Of a DNA stretch of 64,000 nucleotides, positions 34,859 through 45,762 are shown piece by piece. The notes below the pieces were generated by a model. The model saw only the letters and a program-made list of their open reading frames with translations. It made no database searches and had not been told where the DNA came from. The stretch is from JAJPJE01 sp963724985 (lineage in GTDB: Bacteria > Acidobacteriota > Terriglobia > Terriglobales > Acidobacteriaceae): NCBI GenBank assembly GCA_963724985.1, contig CAVRWV010000018.1:62001-126000 (forward strand), given 5' to 3'. A program made the position numbers and the translations under genes. Numbering within the stretch: position 1 is the stretch's first letter; each line of letters opens with the position of its first letter.

Positions 34859-36616
34859 GTGCGCTGGATTTTTCGAGAGGCCGATCCGAACCGAGTTGCT
34901 GAACTTCAAGAGGCTCTGAAGCTCTCCCCCGCGGTCGCCCGCCTCCTCGTCAATCGCGGCATCGTCAGCCCAGAAGATGCGCAAGGCTTTCTGCATCCTG
35001 CTCTGGCAGATCTTCATTCGCCTTATTCCATGCTCGGCATGCGTCCGGCAGTCGAACGAATCCGCGCTGCGATCGAGCGCAAAGAAACCATCCTGATTTA
35101 CGGTGACTACGACGTCGACGGCACAACCGCGATCGTCATTCTGAAAACGGCCATCGAGATCTGCGGAGGCGTCGTTCAGTTTCATGTCCCCCACCGGATC
35201 AAAGAAGGCTACGGCATGAAGGACGACGTGATCGAGCGCGCGGCCGCCGCAGGTGTGCGTCTGATCATCAGCGTCGACACTGGCATTCGCGCCTTCACGG
35301 CCGCAGACGCTGCAAAGCGTGTGGGAGTCGACCTGATCGTGACCGATCATCATCTCCCCGAAACCGACCAAGGTGTGCCACAGGCGCTGGCCGTGCTGAA
35401 TCCGAATCAATCCGGCTGCGAGTATCCATGCAAGGCGCTTTGTGGCGCAGGAGTAGCATTCAAAGTCGCGCAGGCCCTGCTCGAAGAAACCGGCCGCTCC
35501 CGCCTTCTTCCTTCGTTCATAAAGATTGTCGCAATTGCCACGGTTGCTGATTCTGTCCCTCTAATCGGCGAGAACCGCATCTTCACCAAGTTGGGACTGG
35601 AGGGCTTGCGCCAGCCCGTGAACGCCGGATTGCGCGCGATCCTTGAAGTCTCATCGCTCGACGGCACGCGTCCCATTACGACCGGAGACATCGCTTTTCG
35701 CGTGGCTCCGCGGCTGAACGCCGCCGGACGCATGGACGTGGCCCAGACGGTCATCGAGTTGTTCAGCGAAAAAGATCCGAAGCGTGCCCGGGAGATCGCG
35801 GAACGGCTCACGCTGCTGAATGGCGAGCGCCAACAGGAAGAAGCGCAGATCCTCAAGGAGATTGAGGAGCGGGTCGCGGCTGCGCCCGAATTACGCGAAG
35901 CCTACTGCCTGGTCATCGACGGGGACAACTGGCATCGCGGAGTAATCGGAATTGCTGCCACTCGCGTTGTCGAACGCTATGGCAGGCCGGCGCTGGTGCT
36001 CTCGCGCGACGGAGAAGAGGCGCATGGCTCCGGACGATCCATCCACAACTTCCATCTTCTGGAAGCGCTGGAATCGTGCCGCGAACTGTTCAATCGCTTT
36101 GGTGGCCACGCCCATGCAGTTGGATTGGCGCTCCCATGCGAGCGCATCGAACAATTGCGGTCACGCCTCGATGCTTATGCTCGTGAGCGGCTCACGGAAG
36201 CTGACTTCGTTCCAATTCTGAAGGTCGATGCCGAGGTCGAATGGCACGAGATCGGACCGAAGCTGTTTCATGGCATCTCTCAGCTCGAGCCTTTTGGAAT
36301 GGGCAATCCAGAGCCGGTCCTTGTCACTCGGAATGCCCGGATACTACTGCCGCCGAAGACGATCAAAGACAAGCACGTGAAGTTTCGACTTACTCACGCG
36401 AACGGAAACCCAAGTCGAAAGTGGGACGCCTTAGCCTGGCGAATGGCCGAGCGTTGTTTGCAGGAAGGTCTTCTCGTGGGCGATTCGATCGATATTGCAT
36501 TCACGCTCGAGCACAATGATCATCCCGAGTTCGGCGGACTTGAATTACGCCTGGAAGATTTTGCCCGTTCGCTTGTTGCCGCTCGTGCGGAATCTGCGAG
36601 TTCAATTTCCTGTTAG
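34859..36616 (+). CDS. recJ: single-stranded-DNA-specific exonuclease RecJ
   Basis: A 585-residue DHH-family 5'-3' exonuclease of recombination and mismatch repair. GTG start (RWIFREADPNRVAELQEAL). The metal-binding motifs are intact: LIYGDYDVDGTTA, ISVDTGIRAF and LIVTDHHLPE, with CGAGVAFKVAQAL and LNAAGRMDVAQT. The DHHA1 region has GSGRSIHNFHLLEAL and FGGHAHAVGLAL. The C-terminal OB domain (FGMGNPEPVLVTRNARI) is present. The length is standard. A single-gene unit. Confidence 0.95.
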   Translation: MRWIFREADPNRVAELQEALKLSPAVARLLVNRGIVSPEDAQGFLHPALADLHSPYSMLGMRPAVERIRAAIERKETILIYGDYDVDGTTAIVILKTAIEICGGVVQFHVPHRIKEGYGMKDDVIERAAAAGVRLIISVDTGIRAFTAADAAKRVGVDLIVTDHHLPETDQGVPQALAVLNPNQSGCEYPCKALCGAGVAFKVAQALLEETGRSRLLPSFIKIVAIATVADSVPLIGENRIFTKLGLEGLRQPVNAGLRAILEVSSLDGTRPITTGDIAFRVAPRLNAAGRMDVAQTVIELFSEKDPKRAREIAERLTLLNGERQQEEAQILKEIEERVAAAPELREAYCLVIDGDNWHRGVIGIAATRVVERYGRPALVLSRDGEEAHGSGRSIHNFHLLEALESCRELFNRFGGHAHAVGLALPCERIEQLRSRLDAYARERLTEADFVPILKVDAEVEWHEIGPKLFHGISQLEPFGMGNPEPVLVTRNARILLPPKTIKDKHVKFRLTHANGNPSRKWDALAWRMAERCLQEGLLVGDSIDIAFTLEHNDHPEFGGLELRLEDFARSLVAARAESASSISC

Positions 36617-36772
36617 GGATTGTGACATTTCCTCGAATCCTCCTAATCATAAAAATTCATGCGTTTTTGATTTCCACAGCACTGGCGACCCCGGTAAACC
36701 GATTTAAAATGTGGTTAGTGCAGTTGGAGATCAGGGAAACCCTGCTCTTATCAAACATTTTGCTTAGTACAT

Positions 36773-36787
36773 GAGCCGGGAGGGCTC
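36773..36787 (+). promoter_or_regulatory. hairpin holding the ribosome-binding site of the next gene
   Basis: GAGCC-gggag-GGCTC, a 5-bp stem whose loop contains the GGGAG ribosome site, ending 2 bp before the ATG at 36790. The stem could modulate translation of the small zinc-ribbon gene. Confidence 0.35.
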
Positions 36788-36789
36788 TG

Positions 36790-37044
36790 ATGGTTTCAAA
36801 ATGCGCCAATCCGGGATGCTCAGCTTCCTTTCGCTATTTCCGAGAGGGCCGATTATTTGAGATCGAAGTTACCTCCAAGCCCAATAGCGATCCGGCCAAC
36901 GCCCAGCGAAAGCCGCATCGCAAGGTCGAATATTTCTGGCTGTGCTCGTCCTGCGCCACCAGGCTTATTGTGAAAGTCGATGAAGAGCGTGGAGTGATCA
37001 TCGCGCCTCTTGCGGGCGCGGTCGTGCGTCATGCAACAGCGTAG
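36790..37044 (+). CDS. small zinc-ribbon-like protein (paralogue of 9872-10141)
   Basis: An 84-residue protein with CX4C (MVSKCANPGCSASFRYF), a basic linker (QRKPHRKVEYFWLC), then CxxC (LCSSCATRLIVKVDEE). It shares the pattern CANPxC-x-F-R and FWLCxxC with the gene at 9872-10141. It likely binds one zinc; function unknown. It ends 9 bp before the stop of the convergent GT2 gene. Confidence 0.7.
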   Translation: MVSKCANPGCSASFRYFREGRLFEIEVTSKPNSDPANAQRKPHRKVEYFWLCSSCATRLIVKVDEERGVIIAPLAGAVVRHATA

Positions 37045-37053
37045 TTTGAAAAA

Positions 37054-37824
37054 CTAAGCGGATTTCGAAGTAACCAGGCTGGGTTCGACCTTCGTCTTGT
37101 CGTACCGTCCCGACGCACTCGCCCATCGAATCCAGAGCATCTCCAGGAACATCCTGAAGCCATCGGTAACCGGGTTGATTTTCGAGCGGGTATCGTGCGC
37201 CCACTCCACCGGAACCTCGGTGATTTTGTAGCCCATCTTTCTGGCTAGAAACAGGATCTCCGGATCAAATCCCCAACGGTCGATCATCTGCCGCGAAAAG
37301 ACTGCCTCTCCGACTGGACGGGAGAACGCCTTGAAGCCGCATTGTGTGTCTTTGTAAGGCAGTCCAAGGGTCACACGCAGCAGCAGGTTGAAAACGCGTC
37401 CGAAGACCTGCCGGTAAAGCGGCTGACGCTTATTCTGCAATTCCACCTGGAGCCACCGTGATCCGATCGCCATGTCCGCCCCTTCATGCAAAGCGGCAAA
37501 AAGCTTAGGCGCTTCCTCGATCGGCGAAGACAAGTCAGCGTCGGTGAACAGAATCACGTCGCCGCGAGCCGCCAGCACGCCATTTCGTACGCTATATCCT
37601 TTGCCTCGATTCCCCGGGTTTTCAAGCAGTTGCACGCAGGGGTTTTTACGAGCGTAGTTCCGCACGATCTCGGCAGTGTTGTCGCGTGAACCATCGTTAA
37701 TCACGATGATTTCCATTGCCCATTGTTGTTCTGCGCCAAAGGCGAGAATGTGATCCAGGGAAGCCGAGATCCTTGTGCTTTCGTTGTAGGCCGGAATGAC
37801 GATGGTATAGCTGGGCGATTTCAT
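37054..37824 (-). CDS. GT2 glycosyltransferase, dolichyl/polyprenyl-phosphate sugar synthase-like
   Basis: A 256-residue enzyme of the DPM1/DPG-synthase group that transfers a hexose from a nucleotide sugar to a polyprenyl phosphate. Motifs: YTIVIPAYNESTRISASL, VINDGSRDNTAEIV, ENPGNRGKGYSVRNGV, LFTDADLSSPIEE, IGSRWL and DTQCGFKAF. No membrane helices are seen, so it is peripheral. It could feed lipid-linked sugars to the envelope glycan machinery. Distinct from the GT2-methyltransferase fusion at 30253-31734. Confidence 0.88.
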   Translation of the reverse strand: MKSPSYTIVIPAYNESTRISASLDHILAFGAEQQWAMEIIVINDGSRDNTAEIVRNYARKNPCVQLLENPGNRGKGYSVRNGVLAARGDVILFTDADLSSPIEEAPKLFAALHEGADMAIGSRWLQVELQNKRQPLYRQVFGRVFNLLLRVTLGLPYKDTQCGFKAFSRPVGEAVFSRQMIDRWGFDPEILFLARKMGYKITEVPVEWAHDTRSKINPVTDGFRMFLEMLWIRWASASGRYDKTKVEPSLVTSKSA

Positions 37825-37922
37825 CAGGTACTTAGACGCAAGGTCGATTCTACTTGTTATCTGCGCAACTGTTTAGAGGCAAATAAATACCTTCCAGCGT
37901 CGCAGTTCTCATTGGGGCGCGG

Positions 37923-38906
37923 TCAAGCGGCCTTTTGCTGGCCGACTATGTGCAAGAAAGTGTCAACCAGTTCAGGATCCCACAATCCCCGGTGGGACTC
38001 GTCCTGCATGGTTTGGACCGCTTGATCGTGGGAAAGGGCAGGTTTATACGGACGGGCGGTGCGCAAAGCATCGTAGACATCGACCACCTGCAGAACCCTT
38101 GCGAGCAAAGGGATCTCATGCCCAACCAGGCGGTCGGGGTATCCGCTTCCGTCCCAATGTTCGTGGTGCTGACGAATGATCGGCAGAATCGGACGCAGCG
38201 ACTTCAGCGGCCGGCAAATGTTTTCCCCGGCAATCGGGTGTTGACGCATGATTTGCCATTCGGCAGGGGAGAGGTTCGATCCTTTCTTCAGGATCTCGTC
38301 GGGAACCGTAATCTTTCCGATGTCATGCAGATAGCCCCCGCGGCGCAGCGCCCTCAGGTCTTCTTGTCCCAGAGTCAGGGCTGTTCCGAGTTGCACGGCG
38401 TAACTGGCCAATCTTTCACAATGCCCTGCAGTGTAGGGATCACGGGCCTCCACACTCAAAGCGAGCGTCTCGAGTACGTCTTCCACATTCTCCAATTCGT
38501 CGGTAAATTCCTTCAGTTTCAACAGGGACTTCACGCGCGCAAACAGTTCTTCGGGGAAGATCGGCTTGTTAAGGAAATCGTCCGCGCCAACTTCGATTCC
38601 GTGGATTTTGTCTTCGCGGTCGGTAAGGCCGGTGATGAGGACAATCGGAATCAGTCGCGTCTCCGGCGCCGATTTCAACTCCTGGCAAAGTTCATAGCCC
38701 GAGCGTCCGGGCATGACCACGTCAAGCAATATCAGATCGGGAGGGTTGGCGCGGATTTCGCGCGATGCTTCTTCGGCATTGTTCGAGGTCGCAATCTCGT
38801 AGTCGTATCGAGAAAGCAACTCCTTCAGAAGAAAAGCATTATCACGATTATCGTCTACGATCAGTATTCTTGGCACACGCCTATGAAAAGGGCCAACCAG
38901 GTCCAT
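37923..38906 (-). CDS. response regulator with HD-GYP domain
   Basis: A 327-residue two-domain protein. The receiver (residues 12-130) has ILIVDDNRDNAFLL, the phospho-acceptor Asp in DLILLDVVMPGRSG and the Lys in FLNKPIFPEE. The HD-GYP domain has the metal site GYLHDIGKITVPDEIL, HPIAGENI, QHHEHWDGSGYPDRL and VVDVYDALRTARPYK, all conserved, so c-di-GMP phosphodiesterase activity is likely. A coiled linker (ELENVEDVLETLALSVEAR) joins the two. No kinase is adjacent. Confidence 0.92.
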   Translation of the reverse strand: MDLVGPFHRRVPRILIVDDNRDNAFLLKELLSRYDYEIATSNNAEEASREIRANPPDLILLDVVMPGRSGYELCQELKSAPETRLIPIVLITGLTDREDKIHGIEVGADDFLNKPIFPEELFARVKSLLKLKEFTDELENVEDVLETLALSVEARDPYTAGHCERLASYAVQLGTALTLGQEDLRALRRGGYLHDIGKITVPDEILKKGSNLSPAEWQIMRQHPIAGENICRPLKSLRPILPIIRQHHEHWDGSGYPDRLVGHEIPLLARVLQVVDVYDALRTARPYKPALSHDQAVQTMQDESHRGLWDPELVDTFLHIVGQQKAA

Positions 38907-38985
38907 TGCTCGTGGGAGGATGAACGGGACCGATTGGTTGCATTACGCAATTGAGGGATCAGGCCGACTGGCGTACGCTTTGCCT

Positions 38986-40311
38986 ATGACACGCAAACTA
39001 ACCGCATTCTTGTTTTTCATATCCTGCGTGTTGCCGGTCGCGGCCTCGGCCGCGTCGAAACCGCATGTCATTACTTTCGGTAAATCGACCACAGTCCCGT
39101 TATTTGTGGGTCCCGAAGAAAAACAGAAAGTAGAAATCCAAATTCGCCCGCTCCTGGTGGATACCCGGGTCAAGGAATTCACCATGGGCGAACCTCACGA
39201 CGTTACCGACCGTCTCTTCGTCATCCGCAAAGCCTATCGATTGAATGACTGGTTGCCGGAAGATCAAGCGAACAAAACACATCGCTGGAAATGGCAGCGT
39301 GGCGGGTGGCTGGTGGTGGATCGCACCACCGGGAAAATTTCTCCCATAACCCTGCCCTTGTTCGATCCCTTCTACTCTGAGGCAGTTTGGTTTCGCGACT
39401 TTGCCGGCTACTGCGGCATCTCCGATAATGGCGAACGTATTTTCGCCATAGTTTCGCAATTGGGACGAAAGAAGCCGGTGGTGAAGCAGGAACTTGGCAA
39501 AGCCAAAAATGGGGAGATGCCCGATTCCGAGTGCGCCACTCCCGAGTGGCAGCGCGAACCAACGCGGATTGTCTTCCAACCTTCGGGCGGGCAGAAAACC
39601 GTGTTCACCATCCACGCGCATGCCACCGAAATGGCCACTAAGGACGATACGGATGCGGAGGAAGACGCGAAAGTAGGAGAATTGAGCGCGAGTGCCCTAC
39701 CTTCCCTGCGATCGAAAGACAATATGAAATCGCTCGACGAATTGTTGCAAGACGCGGCCCAGGCCCATGGACATCTCTGTGCCGGACAGGTGCTGGGCGT
39801 GCGTATGGCGATGCTCGGACTGGAAAAGCTCGGCATTGAAGATCCGCATGGCGCCGACCGCAAGCGCCTTGTAACGTTCGTGGAAATAGATCGTTGTGCG
39901 ACGGATGCGGTCGGTGTCGTTACCGGGTGCCGTCTCGGCAAACGCGCTCTGAAATTCCGCGACTGGGGCAAGATGGCGGCTACGTTTGTCGATGTAAACA
40001 ACGGGCGCGCCGTCCGCATCGCGGCGAAAGAATCCTCGAAGGCGCTCGCCCGCAGCATGCATCCCGAGATGGAGAGCAAGAACCAGCAGCAGATGGCGGC
40101 CTATCGCGAGATGGCCGACGCCGACCTATTCGACGTGCAGTGGGTGAAAGTCGATCTTCCTGCAGAAGAATTTCCAGGATTCAAAGGCGAGCGCATTGTC
40201 TGCGAACACTGCGGTGAAGGAATCAACTTCAAGCGCGAAGTTCGGCGCGACGGCCGCGTGCTCTGCCGAGGGTGCGCGGGAGAAAGCTACTACACAGTCG
40301 TCGGTGAGTAG
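38986..40311 (+). CDS. secreted N-terminal domain joined to an FmdE-like (FwdE) domain
   Basis: One frame of 441 residues. Residues 1-22 are a signal peptide (LTAFLFFISCVLPVAASAAS), and a beta-rich domain of unknown kind follows (to about residue 225). Then comes a domain of the formylmethanofuran dehydrogenase subunit E family: SLDELLQDAAQAHGHLCAGQ, VLGVRMAMLGLEKLGI, EIDRCATDAVGVVTGC, and a C-terminal zinc ribbon CEHCGEG ... CRGCAGES. FmdE proteins are normally cytoplasmic and begin MKSLDELL, exactly as at the ATG at 39724, so this could be two genes joined by a lost stop. The frame one base away contains a TAG at 39674-39676. Both readings are kept open. Confidence 0.7.
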   Translation: MTRKLTAFLFFISCVLPVAASAASKPHVITFGKSTTVPLFVGPEEKQKVEIQIRPLLVDTRVKEFTMGEPHDVTDRLFVIRKAYRLNDWLPEDQANKTHRWKWQRGGWLVVDRTTGKISPITLPLFDPFYSEAVWFRDFAGYCGISDNGERIFAIVSQLGRKKPVVKQELGKAKNGEMPDSECATPEWQREPTRIVFQPSGGQKTVFTIHAHATEMATKDDTDAEEDAKVGELSASALPSLRSKDNMKSLDELLQDAAQAHGHLCAGQVLGVRMAMLGLEKLGIEDPHGADRKRLVTFVEIDRCATDAVGVVTGCRLGKRALKFRDWGKMAATFVDVNNGRAVRIAAKESSKALARSMHPEMESKNQQQMAAYREMADADLFDVQWVKVDLPAEEFPGFKGERIVCEHCGEGINFKREVRRDGRVLCRGCAGESYYTVVGE

Positions 40312-40338
40312 TCGTTAGCCCTCGACTGCCCGCTTTTG

Positions 40339-40373
40339 TTTGTCATGACGAGCGTAGCGAGGCATCTGCATTT
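40339..40373 (+). repeat. dispersed repeat, GTCAT-GAGC-GCGAGG-ATCTGC family
   Basis: TTTGTCATGACGAGCGTAGC then GAGGCATCTGCATTT. Related copies lie at 45459-45505, 45603-45648 and, more diverged, 62245-62276. All are intergenic. Confidence 0.6.
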
Positions 40374-40396
40374 AGCCACACGACCACCGACCACGA

Positions 40397-41843
40397 CTAA
40401 CGACCACTCGCCGCCTCATGCTCATACACATGCGCGATTCGCAGCAGAGTCGCTTCATCGAAGTGCCGCCCCAGGATCTGTAGTCCGATCGGCAATCCTT
40501 CTTTCGAAGTCCCGCACGGAACCGAAATTCCCGGAACTCCGACCAGATCGGCCGTGACGGTGTAGATGTCGGCAAGGTACATCGAAACCGGATCGTCGAC
40601 TTTCTCGCCGAGTTTGAACGCTGGTGTTGGCGTCGTCGGAGTGACAATCGCGTCCACCTGCTGGAATGCGTTTTCGAAATCGCGCGTGAGCAGCGTACGC
40701 ACCTGCTGCGCTTTCAGGTAATACGCGTCGTAATATCCGGCGCTCAGCGCATACGTCCCCAGCATGATGCGCCGTTTCACTTCCGCGCCAAAACCTTCAT
40801 CGCGCTAGCGCCGGTACATTTCTGAGAGCGTGTGCGCTCGCGGAGATCGATGCCCGTACCGTACACCGTCGAAGCGCGCGAGGTTCGCCGACGCTTCGGC
40901 AGTCGCGATGATGTAATACGTCGGGATCGCGTATTCCGTATGCGGCAGCGATATCGGCACGATCTCGCATCCCGCTTCCGCCAGTTTCTGGATTGCCGCT
41001 TCCACGGCGGCGCGAACTTCCGGATCGAGTCCCTCGCCAAAATATTCTTTCGGAACGCCGAGCCTCAGACCCTTTCGCCGGCTTCCCGATCTCAGCTTCG
41101 TAATCGGCGACGGGAACTTCGGCGGAAGTCGAGTCGAGTTCATCGCGTCCGGCGATATAGCGCAGCAGGATAGCCGCGTCTTTCACCGTCTTCGTCAGCG
41201 GACCAATGTGATCGAGCGACGACGCAAACGCGATCAGTCCGTAGCGCGAAACGCGCCCGTACGTGGGCAGCAATCCCACCACTCCACAAAAAGCCGCTGG
41301 CTGACGAATCGATCCGCCGGTATCCGATCCCAGTGCCGCGACTGTCAGGTTTGCGGCCACCGCCGCTGCGCTTCCACCCGACGATCCGCCCGGCACGCGT
41401 GAAAGATCGCGCGGATTATGAACAGGGAAGTAGCCCGAGTTCTCGTTCGACGAGCCCATGGCAAACTCGTCGCAATTCGTCTTGCCGAGGATGATGGCGC
41501 CAGCATCTTCCAGCCGCTGCACAGCCGTTGCGGTATAGGGTGCAATCCAGCCCTTCAGGATCTTCGACCCCGCAGTGGCCTGGACGCCCTTGACCGTCAT
41601 CACGTCTTTAATCGCGACCGGAACGCCCGCCAGCGGAGGCAGCGCATCGCCCTTGTCCGCGAGCGCCTGCACGGCCGATGCCTTCGTCAGCGCGCGATCT
41701 TTCGCGAGCGTCAGATAAGCGCCAATCTGCGAATCGTCGGCTTCGATTTTCTTGTAGAACTCTTCCACGAGCTCAACAGGATTGAGCACGCGCTCGGCGA
41801 TGGCAGTTCGGGTCGATTCAACAGTAAGTGTGTTTAAGTCCAT
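40397..41843 (-). pseudogene. gatA: Glu-tRNA(Gln)/Asp-tRNA(Asn) amidotransferase subunit A, frameshift plus in-frame stop
   Basis: GatA is the amidase subunit of the GatCAB complex that makes Gln-tRNA or Asn-tRNA. Intact parts: PLAGVPVAIKDVMTVKG (catalytic Lys), GGSSGGSAAAVAA and GSDTGGSIRQPAAFCG (Ser-cis-Ser and nucleophile), PTYGRVSRYG. Near 41073-41075 the frame shifts; removing one A restores PAKGLRLGVPKEYFGEGLD. At 40802-40804 an in-frame TAG interrupts SEMYRR-stop-RDEGFGAEVKRR, where GatA normally has Ser or Thr. The C-terminus (FDEATLLRIAHVYEH) is intact. Since GatA is normally essential when the indirect pathway is used, sequence error is a serious option. Start ATG 41843. Confidence 0.85.
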
Positions 41844-42171
41844 GAGTCTGTCGGTGCTATTCAGCCTGAGTGAAACGCCCGCAAATCAGCGATAGGTAAT
41901 TGAGTGAATACCTCACGTTGATACGGCGTCATTCTGTAAAGCACCAGCGCATGAATGCGTCACCATATGATAGCGACGCTGCGATAAGCATCCCAGGTAA
42001 GAGTGCGCCTACGACGATCCAAGGTCGGAAGCTGCGATTGCAGACCGTTGCTCACAACCCACGCACGAAGTAACTGAATCACACCGTGTGACTGTGAAGC
42101 TGAAAAACCGAAAGCTGCGAGACAATTTCTTCAGGCCTTCCGAGGATTACGCAATTACCTATTACACTTAC
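41844..42171. other. intergenic region between gatC and gatA
   Basis: Unusually long (328 bp) for two genes of one complex on the same strand. Contains TCACAC-c-GTGTGA (about 42080-42092) and a word repeat AATTACCTATTACACTTACC (from about 42150) that on the opposite strand matches the TAATAGGTAATC words at 63608-63638. No gene seen. Confidence 0.4.
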
Positions 42172-42501
42172 CTATCTCTCAATCACCTTCGGCACTTTGA
42201 AGAACGCTCCATCCGAATCCGGCGCATTCTCCATTACCACCTCGCGCGGCAGGCACGGACGCACTTCATCCTCGCGCATGACGTAACCAAATCGCTCGGA
42301 TCCTTGCTTCGACGGATCTATCCCGAAGCGATCCGATGTCTGCGCCATGGGCGGGACGTCTTTCGTATCGAGCTGGTTCAGCCGGTCGATGTGCTCGAGA
42401 ATCGAGTTCAGGTCTTTCACCATCCTCGATTGTTCCTCGGGCGTTAGTTCCAGGTTCGCCAGGTCGGCGACATACTGCACGTCTTTTTCGGTGACTTTCA
42501 T
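42172..42501 (-). CDS. gatC: Glu-tRNA(Gln)/Asp-tRNA(Asn) amidotransferase subunit C
   Basis: A 109-residue GatC, the small scaffold that holds GatA and GatB together. MKVTEKDVQYVADLANLELT, EEQSRMVKDLNSILEHIDRL, DVPPMAQTSDR and LREDEVRPCLPREVVMENAP-like match the family. The start ATG at 42501 overlaps the stop of the upstream DUF721 gene by 4 bases. gatA follows on the same strand; gatB is not in the window. Confidence 0.92.
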   Translation of the reverse strand: MKVTEKDVQYVADLANLELTPEEQSRMVKDLNSILEHIDRLNQLDTKDVPPMAQTSDRFGIDPSKQGSERFGYVMREDEVRPCLPREVVMENAPDSDGAFFKVPKVIER

Positions 42502-42800
42502 TTCTGATCGAATCCGTAGGTCTCGCCCGGAAGCAGGAACAGGATGTGCTTCACCTGCGCGTCGATCGTCTGGTTCAGCGCGTCCAGGTATTTGGGAGCC
42601 AGACTGGTCAATTGATTGCGCCACGCCACATCGGGCACTTCCACTCGCAGAACGCCGGCTCGAAAGCCGAGTACCCGGGTACGCTTGGCTACGCCCGGAC
42701 CGCAAACCAGCGGCCACGCCAGAAACGGCGCTTCATTCGCCGGAGCTCCGTCCAGCAACTCTCCCATGATTTTTTGTAAGGCAGTGCGCCCATGTTGCAT
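42498..42800 (-). CDS. DUF721 (DciA-like) protein
   Basis: About 100 residues. The conserved core is LAWPLVCGPGVAKRTRVLGF, RAGVLRVEVPDVAWRNQL and LAPKYLDALNQTI, typical of DUF721. DciA proteins of this group load the replicative helicase in bacteria lacking DnaC. The ATG at 42800 (MQHGRTALQKIMGELLDG) is preferred, since the upstream extension to 42854 or 42893 translates a degenerate repeat (AGTCCAGAATGAAG words). Overlaps gatC by 4 bases. Confidence 0.75.
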   Translation of the reverse strand: MQHGRTALQKIMGELLDGAPANEAPFLAWPLVCGPGVAKRTRVLGFRAGVLRVEVPDVAWRNQLTSLAPKYLDALNQTIDAQVKHILFLLPGETYGFDQK

Positions 42801-43201
42801 GGCGAAGTCCAGAATCTGAAGTCCAGAATGAAGACTGGAAGATTGAAATCGCATTCTAGCATTCCACCCGCGAGCGTCTCGGTGAAGACCCAAGGCAGAT
42901 CGCGCCAGACGCCGCGCTCAGTCATGCCCGCACCCAGCATGTCAACAATCCGCGATAGATCAGTGCTTTCTCTTGTTTTTCAAGCACTTAGCTGCTGCCG
43001 TTCAATGCAGCAGTTGACCACTTGGCAGTGAAAACAAGCGTTTTAAGCTTAGATCGTTTCCGAATCCGCCCCATGCCAGCTAACATGACAAGTGTGGGGG
43101 AATAGTCTTTTTACTTGTTGCACTTAGCAGGGGTGTTCCCCGGCAGGTTTCTGCCTATCCATCCCGCTATTAGTTTTTTGTTTTGCCGGAGATACCTGAC
43201 G
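42801..43201. other. intergenic region before the first radical SAM gene, with two hairpins
   Basis: No gene. Holds AGTCCAGAAT word repeats (42806-42845) and two perfect hairpins, AGTGCTT-N13-AAGCACT (42963-42989) and CTGCTGC-N8-GCAGCAG (42993-43014), about 190-240 bp before the ATG at 43202. They could be part of its leader. No promoter was assigned with confidence. Confidence 0.4.
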
Positions 43202-45361
<2,160 letters not shown>

Positions 45362-45458
45362 GCAATTTCAGAAGCAAGATTTCAGAATGAAGATTGGGCC
45401 GCGCAAGCGGCCCTTTTCATTGCACCACAGAGGCACAGAGCGCACCGAGAAGATTTTG

Positions 45459-45505
45459 GTTTGTCATCACGACGCCTCGCGCTGCGAGGCGGAGGGATCT
45501 GCATT
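45459..45505 (+). repeat. dispersed repeat, GTCAT...GCGAGG...ATCTGC family
   Basis: TTTGTCATCACGACGCC, TCGCGCTGCGAGGCGGAGGG and ATCTGCATT: an imperfect hairpin unit. Almost the same 46 bp recurs at 45603-45648. Both lie in the 400-bp gap 45362-45762, which holds no gene otherwise. Confidence 0.65.
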
Positions 45506-45602
45506 GCTGTGAAAGTGGCGCGCGGAGCCCTCGCCCGCGTTCTGCTTTAAAGGGGTGCGGCATCCAGCCACGCCGAAACAAGAGGACATGGAGAATGTCC
45601 AC

Positions 45603-45648
45603 TTGTCATCACGACGCCTTCGCGCAGCGAGGCGGAGGGATCTGCATT
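45603..45648 (+). repeat. dispersed repeat, GTCAT...GCGAGG...ATCTGC family (second copy)
   Basis: CTTGTCATCACGACGCC, TTCGCGCAGCGAGGCGGAGG and GATCTGCATTT, a direct repeat of 45459-45505 with a few changes in the loop. Confidence 0.65.
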
Positions 45649-45762
45649 TCTACAGGTGCGCTGGTGTCGCTTGGCATGGCTCTAGCCATGGCGATACAAA
45701 CCGAACAACTTGTTTTCGGTCACTTTGGTGACTCTCTAAAGTCGGTGCGTTAAACTCCTCCC

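Noticed and set aside
34214..35410. Antisense frame of 398 codons across the hypothetical gene and recJ
   Set aside because: It covers two well-supported plus-strand genes and lacks any recognisable domain.
40802..40804. TAG in gatA read as pyrrolysine or suppressed amber
   Set aside because: No pyl genes or suppressor tRNA are visible and GatA has no such residue; an error or a null mutation is simpler.
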